Positions 18,745 to 29,857 are shown, counted from the first letter of the stretch. The stretch is DNA of 64,000 nt from Propionivibrio dicarboxylicus (GCF_900099695.1 NZ_FNCY01000003.1:186001-250000); one strand, 5' to 3'. Notes: generated from the sequence alone by a model not told the origin. A program made the numbers and translations.

Positions 18745-21489
18745 TCAAGCGATATAGGCCTTGCGACAAAGTCCGGCCGCCTCGCACCAGCGGCAGACGG
18801 TATCGACCCCATGCGCCGGCAGACCGGCACCGGCACGCATCGCCGTCATGCTGCGGGTCAGACGCGCCGCCTGCGCCATGGCGCTCGCCTGCAGCGCGGC
18901 GCGATCCTCGCAGGAACGCACGGCCGCGACGGTCTGGTCGTCGAGCGCCACATACGCCGCCTCGCCGGCATCGCCGTGCAGCAGGGCATAGGCCGGCAAT
19001 TGCACATCGTCGTCGAGACGGTCGCGGATCGCCTTGACGGTCTGCGTCTTGTAATCGAGCAGTGCCGCCTCACCATCGTCGCGGCGGTCGATGCGGTCGA
19101 TGCGGCCGTAGAATTCGATGCTGCCGCCGCCGTCGAGCGCCAGTGTGCGGGTCACGGGTGTTTCTGCCTGCGCCCAATGCCAGCCGGCTGCTTCGCGCGC
19201 GCGCTGCCAGTCGAGATAGGCGCCGAGTCGCTGCCCCCAGCGCTGACGCCAAGCGATCGCCAGCAGATTCTCACCGACCGCCGGCGCGAAAACGGCGTCG
19301 ACACAGGCCTGCAGCGCCTTCAGGGCATCCGCCCCGGTCAACGCCGAAACACGCGGGTAGCGACCATGAAACAGTTCGAGCGAACGATGTACGAGCGCGC
19401 CATAATCGCTTTTCTCCATCTCCTCGCTGACTTCGTCGAGTTCGCCGAGACGCAGCACATGACGCGCGAAAAAGCGGTACGGACAGGCGACCAGGCTGCC
19501 ATAGGCGCTGACCGAGACGCGCGCCGGCACGAGGCCGGCCGCGACTGCCGGCGCTGCCTGGCAGCTCGGCAGCGGCGCCGTCGCCGAATCGGCGGGCGCA
19601 TCCGGCCGCGCCGGCAAAGCCGGGCGTTCGAGCGGGACTTTCCAGGCCTCGGCATGCAAGGCGGCCAGCACGAGAAACTCGCGCGCCAGCAGATTGGCCT
19701 CGCCGTCCTGCACCGACTGCCAGGTAACCGTCACCTGCGGTACCGTCGCCAGCAGCAACTCGAGGTCGCGGCGCAGTTCACGCTCGCTGTCGGCCAGCGT
19801 GCGCAGACCCAATTCACGACGGACCGACTGGTTGAAGAAGGCACCGGTCGCAGCCGGCGCCAGATGGCGCTGGTCGCCGCCGATCATCAAGGCCGCCTCG
19901 AAACGGCGCAAACAGACGGCATTGAGCGGCGTCACGACAACCGGACTCGCCAGCGACCCGTCGCGAAAGCTCGCCCCCTCGAACTCGCGGTTGAGCCAGT
20001 CGCGCCAGGCGCTCAGCGCGAATACGGCGTCGGTACCTTCGAGTTCGAGCAAGCGCGCGTCGAGCAGATCGAGCAGCGCCTGCCCGGCGGTATCGGCACG
20101 CAGGGCGTCGAGCGCCCCCAGCGCCTCGAGCGCCTTGAGCAGACGGCCGATCCAGCGCACCAGCGTCGCCGGCCGACTGTCAAGCAGGGCCCGCGCCGCC
20201 TCGATCCGGTCTAGCAGAACCTGCGCCGGCGCGGCGGCATCGTTCCCAAGCTCCAGCAAGACCCGCCGCAGGCGCGTCAATCCGGACGCCACCGAGCCCT
20301 TGCGAATGGCCGTCTCGATCGTCGCCACCGCATCCGCACGCGCGCTCGCATCGAAATCGCCGAACAGGAAGGGCGACTTGCACAGATCGAGCACGTCGCG
20401 ATGATAGGCATTGCCCGCCACCACTTCGATCAGCGCATCGACCGCGGCGGCCGCGCGCGAGGTCGATAACAACCAGCCGGTTTCATCGCTGACGAGCACG
20501 CCCTCGCGTTCGAGCAGGGCGCGCACGCGCCGCGCCGTCAGCCGGTCCTGGGCGATCAGCGCAATCCGTTTCTTGCCGGAAAGCAGCCACTCGGCGACCT
20601 GAGCCACGGCGCTCTGCGCTTCATGCTCGCGCCCGGCGGCGGCAACGAGCGCCAGACGACCGGCCAACGGACTCTCAGGCAAACGTTGCGCCAGCGCCTC
20701 GGCGCGTTCAACCAGCGGCGTGTCGAGCTGCGCCGGCCAGGCCGCATCGAGCACGTCCAGCACGGGCGTCGCCGCCGTCTCGCGCGGCGACGGGTGACAG
20801 ATCCGGACAGTCTGGCCTTCGCCGTAGCGGGCAAGAAACGCGCGCTCGGCCGCGTCCAGCGACTCCTCGACGGGCGCATCGAGCAGCACCCACAGGGGCT
20901 GCGCCGGCACCCGCGCCAGCTCGGCGAGTTGCAGGCGATAGCGGGCCGTTGCGTCGATCGCGCCCGACGCCGCCAACGCGCGCCACAACTCGTGCACCAC
21001 GCGTGCTTCGAACGCCAGGGGCGCCGACGCGCGCAAGGCATACGCCTGTTCGAGTTGCGTCACCAGCGCTTCCGCATCTTCCGGCAGACCGACCGAAGCC
21101 GCCGTCAGTTCGTCGAACAAGGCCGCCATTTCCGCCGCGATGCCCCACAAGGCCCGCTCGTCGAACCAGGCGCGCGCGCGCAGCGCCTCCTGCAGCAGGA
21201 CGAGACGGCGACTCGCCGGCAGGGGCTCGGCAAGATCGGGCAAGGGCTGCGACTGCGCCCACGCACGCAGCGTATCGAAACGCGGCAGCAGCAAGGCCGG
21301 CGACCCCTCGCAACGCTGCGTTGCCCGCACCAGCGCGGCGCGGAACTCGGCAGCCATCGGCATCGCCGGCACCAGTACACGTAGGCCGGACAGATCCCCT
21401 GCCGCCAGTTGCGACGGGAAAGCCGCCAACAACGCGTCGGCGAGATCGTCAAAGAAGGACGCGCCGGGGGGCAGCGTCGAAACGATCAT
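18745..21489 (-). CDS. AddB-like PD-(D/E)XK nuclease with Fe-S cysteines
   Basis: This 914-aa protein has a UvrD/AddB-like N-terminal and central region. No intact Walker A is seen ([14 protein letters not shown] in its place), so that domain is probably structural. The C-terminal RecB-type nuclease contains [20 protein letters not shown] (about residues 792-811) and four cysteines (C664 in CPYRFF, then CRWC and GLC near the end) in the AddB CxnCx2Cx5C cluster pattern. It should act in double-strand break processing with an AddA-type helicase, which is not adjacent. The start overlaps the ferredoxin stop (ATGA). Confidence 0.85.
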   Translation of the reverse strand: MIVSTLPPGASFFDDLADALLAAFPSQLAAGDLSGLRVLVPAMPMAAEFRAALVRATQRCEGSPALLLPRFDTLRAWAQSQPLPDLAEPLPASRRLVLLQEALRARAWFDERALWGIAAEMAALFDELTAASVGLPEDAEALVTQLEQAYALRASAPLAFEARVVHELWRALAASGAIDATARYRLQLAELARVPAQPLWVLLDAPVEESLDAAERAFLARYGEGQTVRICHPSPRETAATPVLDVLDAAWPAQLDTPLVERAEALAQRLPESPLAGRLALVAAAGREHEAQSAVAQVAEWLLSGKKRIALIAQDRLTARRVRALLEREGVLVSDETGWLLSTSRAAAAVDALIEVVAGNAYHRDVLDLCKSPFLFGDFDASARADAVATIETAIRKGSVASGLTRLRRVLLELGNDAAAPAQVLLDRIEAARALLDSRPATLVRWIGRLLKALEALGALDALRADTAGQALLDLLDARLLELEGTDAVFALSAWRDWLNREFEGASFRDGSLASPVVVTPLNAVCLRRFEAALMIGGDQRHLAPAATGAFFNQSVRRELGLRTLADSERELRRDLELLLATVPQVTVTWQSVQDGEANLLAREFLVLAALHAEAWKVPLERPALPARPDAPADSATAPLPSCQAAPAVAAGLVPARVSVSAYGSLVACPYRFFARHVLRLGELDEVSEEMEKSDYGALVHRSLELFHGRYPRVSALTGADALKALQACVDAVFAPAVGENLLAIAWRQRWGQRLGAYLDWQRAREAAGWHWAQAETPVTRTLALDGGGSIEFYGRIDRIDRRDDGEAALLDYKTQTVKAIRDRLDDDVQLPAYALLHGDAGEAAYVALDDQTVAAVRSCEDRAALQASAMAQAARLTRSMTAMRAGAGLPAHGVDTVCRWCEAAGLCRKAYIA

Positions 21490-21809
21490 CGCTCGAGCCG
21501 GTTGCGCTTGCCGGGGGTACCGTTCCAGTCGTCGGCGTCGGGCGGCGGTTCGCGGCGCTCGCTGATGATCGGCCAGACCTTCGACATTTCGGCATTGAGC
21601 GCGATAAACGACTGCTGGTCGCCCGGCACATCGTCCTCGGCAAGGATCGCCTCGGCCGGACACTCGGCGGCGCAGAGCGTGCAGTCGATGCACTCGTCCG
21701 GATCGATCACCAGGAAATTCGGTCCTTCATGGAAACAGTCAACGGGGCAGACATCGACGCAATCGGTATATTTGCACTTGATGCAGTTCTCGGTGACGAC
21801 GTAGGCCAT
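21486..21809 (-). CDS. fdxA: 7Fe-type ferredoxin FdxA
   Basis: This 107-aa protein starts [20 protein letters not shown]. It has the two cluster-binding sets, [17 protein letters not shown] and [12 protein letters not shown], followed by the long C-terminal tail of FdxA-type [3Fe-4S][4Fe-4S] ferredoxins. It is an electron carrier. A GTG two codons upstream is an alternative start. It is coupled through an ATGA overlap to the AddB-like gene and divergent from trxA. Confidence 0.95.
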   Translation of the reverse strand: MAYVVTENCIKCKYTDCVDVCPVDCFHEGPNFLVIDPDECIDCTLCAAECPAEAILAEDDVPGDQQSFIALNAEMSKVWPIISERREPPPDADDWNGTPGKRNRLER

Positions 21810-22080
21810 AATCACTCACTCGTCAGTTCATGGAACGCCGACTATAGCGCATTTAATCGGCGATCGCCGGGGCCGGCCAGATATCCTGACCGCACGGGAA
21901 CTTACCATCGTCATAGCCACCCAAGTGCCGTGCCGCGCCAATTCTTCCTTCCATTCAGGGAATTTTTTCGCTACGATAGGGTCAATTCGGCGTCGGGGCC
22001 ATTTCTCCAAGAAAACCTACTCAGAGCCCGAGCCCCCCAACGTTCCCGTTCAATTGCACAACAAGACAGAGGTATTCCCC

Positions 22081-22407
22081 ATGAGCGATCTGATTCATTA
22101 CGTCACCGACGATACGTTTGCTGCAGAGGTGCTCGAAGCGCAGCAACCCGTGTTGCTCGACTTCTGGGCCGAATGGTGTGGCCCGTGCAAAATGCTGGCA
22201 CCGATTCTCGACGAAATCGCCAGCGATTATGCCGGTCGCCTGAAGGTCGCCAAGCTCAACATCGACGATAACCAGAACACGCCGGCGAGCTTCGGCGTGC
22301 GCGGCATCCCGACGCTGATGATTTTCAAGAATGGCAATGTCGAGGCGACGAAAGTCGGCGCGCTGTCCAAGTCGCAACTCGCGTCCTTCATTGACAGCAA
22401 CCTGTAA
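22081..22407 (+). CDS. trxA: Thioredoxin 1
   Basis: This 108-aa thioredoxin has the redox site [11 protein letters not shown] (Cys about 33 and 36), the cis-Pro loop [11 protein letters not shown], and the usual total length. It reduces cytoplasmic disulfides and serves ribonucleotide reductase and peroxiredoxins. It is followed by rho, the same order as in many proteobacteria. The 271-bp gap to fdxA should contain divergent promoters, but I could not define them. Confidence 0.97.
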   Translation: MSDLIHYVTDDTFAAEVLEAQQPVLLDFWAEWCGPCKMLAPILDEIASDYAGRLKVAKLNIDDNQNTPASFGVRGIPTLMIFKNGNVEATKVGALSKSQLASFIDSNL

Positions 22408-22422
22408 ACTCGATACCCTCCG

Positions 22423-22479
22423 CCTGAAAGCTCGTTGCGACACCCTCCCGGGTTAAAAAAAGCGCACGCAGCTTTCAGG
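22423..22479 (+). other. Stem-loop in the rho leader
   Basis: CCTGAAAGCT (22423-22432) pairs with AGCTTTCAGG (22470-22479), a 10-bp stem with a 37-nt loop containing an A7 run. It lies in the 197-bp gap between trxA and rho. It may form part of the untranslated rho leader, where rho transcription is known to be autogenously attenuated in E. coli; that role is inferred here. Confidence 0.4.
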
Positions 22480-22604
22480 GATCCCCGGTTTCACCCCACG
22501 CTTCCAAGCAAGCGTCCCGGTTCTCCCCGACACCCCCTCCAGTGCGTTTTCAGGCATGACTGCCGGCGCATCGTGCATCCCTCTTACCGTCCCTTCGCAC
22601 GCAC

Positions 22605-23861
<1,257 letters not shown>

Positions 23862-23979
23862 ACAGCCTTTGATTGCAACTTGCAGAAAAATCAAGGATAA
23901 TTCGCCGTTTTCCGGGGCCGGTCACCGAGAAACCAGGTTTTTCGAGCCGGCCAGACATGACCTACAGGAAGTCCCCAAG

Positions 23980-24195
23980 ATGAAATCCGACATCCATCCC
24001 GAATACAAAGAAATCGAAGTCACCTGCTCGTGCGGCAACGTCTTCAAGACCCAGTCGACGATGAAGAAGGCGCTGCACATCGAAGTTTGCGCTGCCTGCC
24101 ACCCGTTCTACACCGGCAAGCAGAAGATCATCGATACGGCCGGCCGCGTCGAGAAGTTCAACAAGAAGTATGGCGCGCGCGCCAAGGCCATCTAA
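23980..24195 (+). CDS. rpmE: 50S ribosomal protein L31, zinc-binding type
   Basis: This 71-aa protein starts [20 protein letters not shown]. The zinc ligands are present as CSC and CAAC (about residues 16, 18, 37 and 40), so this is the C+ form and not the zinc-free paralogue. The sequence ends with the common [10 protein letters not shown] tail. AGGAA lies about 10 bases before the ATG, and a terminator follows. Confidence 0.97.
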   Translation: MKSDIHPEYKEIEVTCSCGNVFKTQSTMKKALHIEVCAACHPFYTGKQKIIDTAGRVEKFNKKYGARAKAI

Positions 24196-24231
24196 GGTCT
24201 TTCCCGCCACGCGAGTTCACGCGGACTCAGC

Positions 24232-24259
24232 AAAAAGGCAGCCGCAGGGCTGCCTTTTT
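24232..24259 (+). terminator. Rho-independent terminator of rpmE
   Basis: AAAAAGGCAGCC (24232-24243) pairs with GGCTGCCTTTTT (24248-24259). The stem ends in five T, so it can act on the plus strand. Confidence 0.9.
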
Positions 24260-24289
24260 CATTATCGATAGCCCTCAACGACAACGGCC

Positions 24290-25999
24290 ATGCCCTTTCT
24301 CCAGAACAATCCGCGTTTCAAGGGAATCTCCCTGCCGCCGAGCGGCTGGGCGCTGGCCATCCTGCTATCGCTCTACATCTTTACCGGCCTGATCGGCCAC
24401 GACCCCTGGAAGCATGACGACGCCATCACCATCGGCGTCGCCTTCGACATGGCCAGCCAAGGCCACTGGCTGCTGCCGCAACTCGCCGGCCAGCCCTATC
24501 CCGACGCGCCGTTCTACTACTGGATCGCCGCCGGTTTCGCCAAGCTGTTTTCCTGGTTGCTGCCGGCGCACGATGCGATCCGCCTGGCCAGCGGCCTGTT
24601 CACGCTGCTCGCGCTCGAATTCATCCTGCTGGCGGCACGCGAACTGCACGGCAAGGAATTCGCCGCCACCGGGCCGCTGGTCCTGGCCGGCAGCCTCGGC
24701 TTCCTGTTCCACGCGCACGAAGCGCAGCCGATGCTCGCGGCACTCACCGCGCACACCGCCGCCTACTGGGCGCTGATCCTGCTGCCGCGCCAGCCACGGT
24801 TAGCCACACCGGTCCTCGGTGCCGCACTTGGCATCGCCTTTCTCGCCAATGGCCTGCTGCCGGTGCTGGCGCTGATCCCGGCGATCCTGCTGACGCTGCT
24901 GCTGTCCGAACAGCGCCTGACCGACGCACTGAGACTCGCCAGCAGCCTCGCGCTGGCGCTGGCGCTGTGCGCGCTCTGGCTGCTGCCGGCCCACCTCGCC
25001 GCGCCGGACTATCTCGCCGATTTCTGGCTGAACGAACTCTCGGGCCTCGCCAAGCCGCTGGCGGCGCTGCACAACCTGGCGCGCTATCTCAACCTGCTGC
25101 TGTGGTACGCCTGGCCGGCGATGCCGCTCGCCGCCTGGGCGCTGTGGGCACGCCGCCGCCAACTCGGGCAACGCCCGATCGCCCTGCCGGCACTGGCCTT
25201 CATCGCCACACTCGGACTGCTCGCCGCGTTCGTCGAAACCAGCAGCGCACCGGCATTGCTCCTGCTGCCGCCGCTCGTGCTGCTCGCCGTACCCGGCGTC
25301 GGCACGCTCCGGCGCGGCGCCGCCAACGCCTTCGACTGGTTCGGCATGGTGACCTTCACCTTCTTCGCCGCGGTCGTCTGGGTCGCCTGGTGCGCGATGG
25401 TCTTCGGCTGGCCGGAACGCCTGGCGCGGCAGGTCGTGCGCATCGAACCCGGATTCGTCGGACACTTCGGCCTCGTCGCTGCCGCCTTCGCCGCGCTGAT
25501 CACGCTCGCCTGGCTCTGGCTGATCGTCACCACCCCGCGCTCGCCGATGCGCGGCACGATGCACTGGATGTGCGGCGTCAGCCTGTTCTGGATGCTGCTC
25601 GCCGCGCTCTGGATGCCGTGGATCGATTACGGCAAGACCTATCGTCCGGTGTCCGCCTCACTCGCCAAAGCGCTGCCGAAAAATGTCGATTGCATTGCCA
25701 ACGTCAACCTCCCGAACGCGACGTTGGCCATCCTCAATTATTTCGATGGCATCACCACGGTGCCGCAGGACAGCGATGCCAGCCGGCATTGCCACCTGCT
25801 CCTGATGCAGGGCGATCCGAAAGACGCCCGTGCGCTGCAGACGGCCGGTTGGCACCCGATCTGGCTCGGACACCGTCCGAGCGACCGCCATGCCAGCGAC
25901 AAGCTCCACCTCTACCGGCGCCAGTCGCGCGCGACCTCGGCCGACGCGCTCGGCGACATCGCCATCAGCGACAGCCAGGACAACGCCGCCCGCCGCTGA
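24290..25999 (+). CDS. GT39/ArnT-like membrane glycosyltransferase
   Basis: This 569-aa polytopic protein has about 11-12 hydrophobic segments. It contains GHDPWKHDDAITIGVAFDMA and WLLPQLAGQPYPDAPFYYW near the N-terminus, the catalytic-Asp and substrate-loop region of GT-C enzymes of the PMT/ArnT type, followed by a soluble C-terminal domain (about 470-569). Such enzymes move a sugar from a polyprenyl-phosphate carrier to lipid A or protein at the periplasmic face. The donor and acceptor here are unknown. It stands alone, after rpmE and convergent with orn. Confidence 0.8.
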   Translation: MPFLQNNPRFKGISLPPSGWALAILLSLYIFTGLIGHDPWKHDDAITIGVAFDMASQGHWLLPQLAGQPYPDAPFYYWIAAGFAKLFSWLLPAHDAIRLASGLFTLLALEFILLAARELHGKEFAATGPLVLAGSLGFLFHAHEAQPMLAALTAHTAAYWALILLPRQPRLATPVLGAALGIAFLANGLLPVLALIPAILLTLLLSEQRLTDALRLASSLALALALCALWLLPAHLAAPDYLADFWLNELSGLAKPLAALHNLARYLNLLLWYAWPAMPLAAWALWARRRQLGQRPIALPALAFIATLGLLAAFVETSSAPALLLLPPLVLLAVPGVGTLRRGAANAFDWFGMVTFTFFAAVVWVAWCAMVFGWPERLARQVVRIEPGFVGHFGLVAAAFAALITLAWLWLIVTTPRSPMRGTMHWMCGVSLFWMLLAALWMPWIDYGKTYRPVSASLAKALPKNVDCIANVNLPNATLAILNYFDGITTVPQDSDASRHCHLLLMQGDPKDARALQTAGWHPIWLGHRPSDRHASDKLHLYRRQSRATSADALGDIAISDSQDNAARR

Positions 26000-26032
26000 G
26001 GCGAGGGCGGCGCCATTGCCCGCCCGCCAGTC

Positions 26033-26578
26033 TTAGAGCTTGAGGAAGTTGTCGCGGTAGTACTTGAGTTCCTCGATCGACTCGCGGATATCGGCAAGCG
26101 CCGTGTGATCGGCCTTCTTGACGAAGCCGGCCGCCACCTCGGGCTTCCAGCGCTTGCACAATTCCTTGAGCGTGCTGACGTCAAGGTTGCGATAGTGGAA
26201 CCAGTCCTCGAGCTTCGGCAGGTAGCGGACCATGAAGCGACGGTCCTGACCGATCGAGTTGCCGCACATCGGCGTCGCCCGCTGCGGCACGTACTGCTGC
26301 ATGAACGCCAGCGCTTCGGCCTCGACCGCGGCCTCATCGAGCGTCGAGGCACGCACGCGCTCGATCAACCCCGACTTGCCGTGCGTCTTCTTGTTCCAGT
26401 CGTCCATTGCGTCGAGCTGTTCGTCCGACTGGTGCACCACCCACACCGGCGATTCGGCGACGGTCTCCAGATTGCTGTCGGTGACGATCATCGCCATTTC
26501 GATGATGCGCTCGCGCTCGGGGTCGAGGCCGGTCATTTCCATGTCCAGCCAAACAAGATGATTCGCGTCCTGTGCCAT
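26033..26578 (-). CDS. orn: Oligoribonuclease
   Basis: This 181-aa DEDDh 3'-5' exonuclease has the first acidic pair in [11 protein letters not shown], the second Asp in [11 protein letters not shown], and the His/Asp set in [14 protein letters not shown]. It degrades 2-5-nt RNAs, including pGpG, the product of HD-GYP and EAL enzymes, so it completes c-di-GMP breakdown for the regulator at 15457-16509. It is divergent from the M48 protease gene, and the start-to-start gap is only 48 bp. Confidence 0.97.
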   Translation of the reverse strand: MAQDANHLVWLDMEMTGLDPERERIIEMAMIVTDSNLETVAESPVWVVHQSDEQLDAMDDWNKKTHGKSGLIERVRASTLDEAAVEAEALAFMQQYVPQRATPMCGNSIGQDRRFMVRYLPKLEDWFHYRNLDVSTLKELCKRWKPEVAAGFVKKADHTALADIRESIEELKYYRDNFLKL

Positions 26579-26583
26579 ATAAT
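26578..26583 (+). promoter_or_regulatory. Possible -10 box for the M48 protease gene
   Basis: A perfect TATAAT overlaps the first base of the divergent orn start codon and lies 43 bp before the ATG at 26627. The -35 position is poor, so this is a candidate only. Confidence 0.3.
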
Positions 26584-26626
26584 CTCCGCTTCCTAGAAAT
26601 ATTCAGTCCGTATTTTCTCACACCGC

Positions 26627-27895
26627 ATGGCCAATCCCTTGCTCAGTCCATCCTCCCTCGCGTTCTCCCTCATATTCTCCGCCGCGCTGGCACTGATGAT
26701 CGCCATCCGCGTCTGGCTGGCACTGCGCCAGATGGCGCATGTCAAAGCCCACCGCGCGGCGGTACCCGAACAGTTCGTCGGCCGCATCGCGCTCGACGCG
26801 CACCAGAAGGCCGCCGACTACAGTTGCGCGCGCACCCGCTTTGGTCTTGTCTCGCTCGGCGTCGAGACGCTCGTGCTGCTCGCCTATACCTTCGGCGGCG
26901 GTCTGCAGGCCCTGCATGACTTCTGGTCGCCCCGCCTCGACGGACTGCCCTACGGCGTCGCGCTGATCTTCAGCGTCATGGCGATCTCGGCGGTCGTCGA
27001 TCTGCCCTTTTCACTCTATGCCCAGTTCGTCATCGAGGAACGCTTCGGCTTCAACCGCATGACCGCCCGGCTGTTTTTCCTCGATCTCATCAAGCAGACG
27101 GCGCTCGGTCTCGTCATCGGCACGCCAGTGCTGCTCGCCGTGCTCTGGCTGATGGCGCAGATGGGACCACGCTGGTGGCTTTATGTCTGGCTGTTCTGGT
27201 GCGGCTTCAACCTGCTGATCCTGTTCGTCTACCCGACCTGGATCGCTCCGCTCTTCAACAAGTTCGCACCACTTGACGACGCTGCCTTGCGCACGCGTAT
27301 CGAAGCCCTGCTGACGCGTTGCGGCTTCGCCTCGTCGGGACTCTTCGTCATGGACGGATCGAAGCGCTCGGCGCACGGTAACGCCTACTTCACCGGTTTC
27401 GGCAAGAACAAGCGCATCGTTTTCTTCGACACCTTGCTCAATCGCCTGCAACCCGCCGAGATCGAAGCCGTGCTGGCGCACGAACTCGGCCACTTCCGCC
27501 ATCGCCATGTCATCAAGCGCATCGTCCTGCTGTTCGGACTGTCGCTCGGTTTTCTCGCCCTGCTCGGCGATCTGATGCGCGAGACCTGGTTCTATCAGGG
27601 ACTCGGCGTCGACGCCCAGGGCACGGCGCTGGCACTGATCCTGTTCTTCATGACGGTACCGATCTTTACCTTTTTCCTCACCCCGGTCATGAGCGGACTG
27701 TCGCGCCGGCACGAGTTCGAGGCCGACCGCTATGCCGCAGAGCACGCCTCGGCCGACGAACTCATCCGCGCGCTGGTGACGCTCTACGAGGACAACGCAG
27801 CGACGCTGACGCCCGACCCGTTGCACTCGTTGTTCTACGACTCCCACCCACCGGCGGCGCTGCGCATTGCGCAACTCGCCCGCCATGCACGGTGA
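26627..27895 (+). CDS. M48-family membrane zinc metalloprotease (Ste24/CAAX-protease type)
   Basis: This 422-aa protein has several membrane segments, the zinc motif EAVLAHELGHFRHRH (HELGH about residue 284) and the third ligand in RRHEFEADRYAAEHA. The family opening, with paired membrane helices and the FGFNRMTARLFFLD segment, matches the Ste24 branch, not the shorter HtpX. The substrate is unknown; roles in membrane protein quality control are known for relatives. The final codons run up to rsgA. Confidence 0.92.
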   Translation: MANPLLSPSSLAFSLIFSAALALMIAIRVWLALRQMAHVKAHRAAVPEQFVGRIALDAHQKAADYSCARTRFGLVSLGVETLVLLAYTFGGGLQALHDFWSPRLDGLPYGVALIFSVMAISAVVDLPFSLYAQFVIEERFGFNRMTARLFFLDLIKQTALGLVIGTPVLLAVLWLMAQMGPRWWLYVWLFWCGFNLLILFVYPTWIAPLFNKFAPLDDAALRTRIEALLTRCGFASSGLFVMDGSKRSAHGNAYFTGFGKNKRIVFFDTLLNRLQPAEIEAVLAHELGHFRHRHVIKRIVLLFGLSLGFLALLGDLMRETWFYQGLGVDAQGTALALILFFMTVPIFTFFLTPVMSGLSRRHEFEADRYAAEHASADELIRALVTLYEDNAATLTPDPLHSLFYDSHPPAALRIAQLARHAR

Positions 27896-27902
27896 GCGGC
27901 GC

Positions 27903-28769
27903 GTGAAAGAGAGCGGAACGATCGTCGCCGCCCACGGGCGGCAATACCGCGTCGAACTCGCGTCCGGCGAACTGCTCAACTGTTTTACGCGCGGCAAGAA
28001 AAGCGACGTCGCCTGTGGCGACCGTGTCGAGATCGCACGCAGCGGCGACGGCCAGGGCGTCATCGACGCCATCGCCCCGCGCCAGTCGCTGCTCTATCGC
28101 TCGAACGCCTTCCGCCAGAAGCTGATCGCCGCCAATGTCACGCAGATCCTGATCGTCGTCGCGACCGAACCTTCTTTCTCGGACGAACTCATCACCCGCT
28201 GCCTGGTGGCGGCGGAAAGCCAGGACCTGGCCGTTCGCATCCTGCTCAACAAGTGCGACCTGGAAGCGCCGCTCGCCAGCGCACAGGCCCAGCTCGCGCC
28301 CTTCGCGCAACTCGGCACCCCGATCTTGCCCTTGTCGGCACGTCAAAGCGTCGACACTCTGCGCCCACTGCTCGAAGGCCATACCAGCGTACTGGTCGGT
28401 CAATCCGGCATGGGCAAATCGACGCTGACCAACGCGCTCGTTCCCCATGCGCAGGCAGCGACCCGCGAAATCTCCGAAGCCCTCGATTCGGGCAAGCACA
28501 CGACGACCCACGCGACACTGTATCGCCTGAATGCCGAAACGGCACTGATCGATTCGCCGGGACTCCAGGAATTCGGCCTTCACCACCTGAGCGCCGAAGG
28601 CATCGAGCAGGGCTTCCCCGAATTCCGCCCGCACCTCGGCCAGTGCCGCTTCCGCAACTGCCGGCACGAGCGCGAGCCGGATTGCGCCATTCTCGCCGCC
28701 CTGGAACGCGGCGAGATCGACCCACGCCGCTACGCCGCCTTCCTCCGGTTACGCGCCGAAACCGCCTGA
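27903..28769 (+). CDS. rsgA: Small ribosomal subunit biogenesis GTPase RsgA
   Basis: This 288-aa circularly permuted GTPase has an OB domain (TIVAAHGRQYRVELASGELL), G4 LLNKCDLE, G5 LSARQ, G1 GQSGMGKSTLTNAL (about 173-186), G3 DSPGLQEFGL, and a C-terminal zinc knuckle CRFRNCRHEREPDC. It matures the 30S subunit. I chose the GTG at 27903 because GGTGAG lies six bases upstream and the protein then begins MKESGTIVAAHGR like relatives; the ATG at 27885 has no ribosome-binding site and overlaps the protease gene. Confidence 0.93.
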   Translation: MKESGTIVAAHGRQYRVELASGELLNCFTRGKKSDVACGDRVEIARSGDGQGVIDAIAPRQSLLYRSNAFRQKLIAANVTQILIVVATEPSFSDELITRCLVAAESQDLAVRILLNKCDLEAPLASAQAQLAPFAQLGTPILPLSARQSVDTLRPLLEGHTSVLVGQSGMGKSTLTNALVPHAQAATREISEALDSGKHTTTHATLYRLNAETALIDSPGLQEFGLHHLSAEGIEQGFPEFRPHLGQCRFRNCRHEREPDCAILAALERGEIDPRRYAAFLRLRAETA

Positions 28770-28793
28770 AGGCACGAACCTGGACCGGGCGTC

Positions 28794-29417
28794 TTAGCGC
28801 TTGCCGGCCGGCGGCGGCATGTCCATGACGCTGACGCAGCGTTTCAGGATCACCGCCTGTTCCTCGGGCGACTTGCCCGCCAGATCGCAACTGAAGGCAT
28901 CCGACGCCTTGGCTTTCGCGGGTGCGGGTTTTGGCGCCTCCGCCTTCGGGGCTTCCGCCTTGGGCGCTTCGTTCTTCGCAGCGACCGGCTGCTTTTCGGC
29001 GGCGACGGGTGCCTTGTGCGCAGCTGCCGGTGCGACGGGTTTGGCAGGCTCGGCAACCGGTTTCGCCGCCGCCTCTGCCGGTTTGGCCTCGGTCGGCGCT
29101 TTGGCAGCCTCCTCCTTGGCGTCGCTCTCCGACTTTGCCGCCAGCGCCGTCTTCATGGCCTCGACCTGCTGGGCAAGCGCCGCCAGTTGCGCCTGCTGCT
29201 CGCCGGCCACGCGCCCGCGTTCCTTCAATTCCTTGCGCACCGTCGTCAGTTCCGACTGCAGCGTGCGCGTCTTCACGGCGAAATAGATTTCTCCGCCGAT
29301 CAGTATCAACACGAACAAGCCGGCAACGCCGGCGCCAATCATTGGGGCAAACCTCGCTATCAAACCGCGCAGTCCCGGCGAATCGTCTTCCGTTGTGCCG
29401 TTCTCTTCAGCCGCCAT
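28794..29417 (-). CDS. Membrane-anchored coiled-coil, Ala/Lys/Pro-rich protein
   Basis: This 207-aa protein of unknown function has an N-terminal cytoplasmic tail, one membrane helix (MIGAGVAGLFVLILIGGEIYF, about 25-45) and a coiled coil (about 50-95). A long Ala/Lys/Pro/Glu spacer with PKAEA repeats (about 100-170) follows, and then a small C-terminal piece with two Cys (DAFSCDLAGKSPEEQAVILKRCVSVMD). This suggests a spacer reaching across the periplasm. The start at 29417 was chosen for GGGAG upstream; an ATG ten codons earlier is weaker. It converges on rsgA. Confidence 0.6.
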   Translation of the reverse strand: MAAEENGTTEDDSPGLRGLIARFAPMIGAGVAGLFVLILIGGEIYFAVKTRTLQSELTTVRKELKERGRVAGEQQAQLAALAQQVEAMKTALAAKSESDAKEEAAKAPTEAKPAEAAAKPVAEPAKPVAPAAAHKAPVAAEKQPVAAKNEAPKAEAPKAEAPKPAPAKAKASDAFSCDLAGKSPEEQAVILKRCVSVMDMPPPAGKR

Positions 29418-29857
29418 CGCCTTACTCCCTGATAATGCGGCGCGCATCGGCCGCTTGACGAGATAACGCCCAATTCGACCAAGGCTTTAGGGTGTGTTCT
29501 CAATTAACTGCCGGATTGCGTTGCACCCTACGCTAGAGCGGCTGCAAGGCGCGGGTCGCAGCGAAGGGTCGTTCCCTTCGCAAGAGGCGCATCGCGTTGT
29601 TACCGGAGGCTTGCGTGGATGGCCATGCGGCGTATCCGCCGCCTAGCGATGCGCCTCGCCAGATCCGTGCGCAACCAACGCTTAATTGAGAACACACCCT
29701 ATGGTATGCCTGTCAAAAGCGCCGAAGAATGTGAAAAAAGACACAGTGTAGCCACCCCACCGCACCAGCGGCAGCAACAAGCCCAAGCCGAAACGAGAGC
29801 GGTCGTGGTAAGCTCCGGCCATCATTGACATTGCTGACCGATTCCCTCTTCCCGACC
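29418..29857. other. 440-bp intergenic region holding a MITE-like element
   Basis: No convincing coding frame is seen between the two divergent genes. Most of the space is the 214-bp inverted-repeat element at 29488-29701, so the promoters of both flanking genes must lie outside or within it. Confidence 0.6.
29488..29701. mobile_element. MITE-like non-autonomous element with 20-bp perfect terminal inverted repeats
   Basis: TAGGGTGTGTTCTCAATTAA at 29488-29507 is exactly inverted at 29682-29701. The outermost TA at each end would fit a duplicated TA target, as made by IS630/Tc1-type transposases; that family assignment is inference. The 214-bp element has no transposase. Inside are a 12-bp inverted repeat (GAGGCGCATCGC at 29584-29595 with its complement at 29646-29657) and a short hairpin around GCGAAGGGTCGTTCCCTTCGC-like sequence, so the transcript would fold strongly. 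Confidence 0.8.

Noticed and set aside
21490..21693. A 68-residue N-terminal extension of the AddB-like nuclease
   Set aside because: The extension is Arg-rich and antisense in style, lies inside fdxA, and the ATG at 21489 starts in a typical ATGA overlap.
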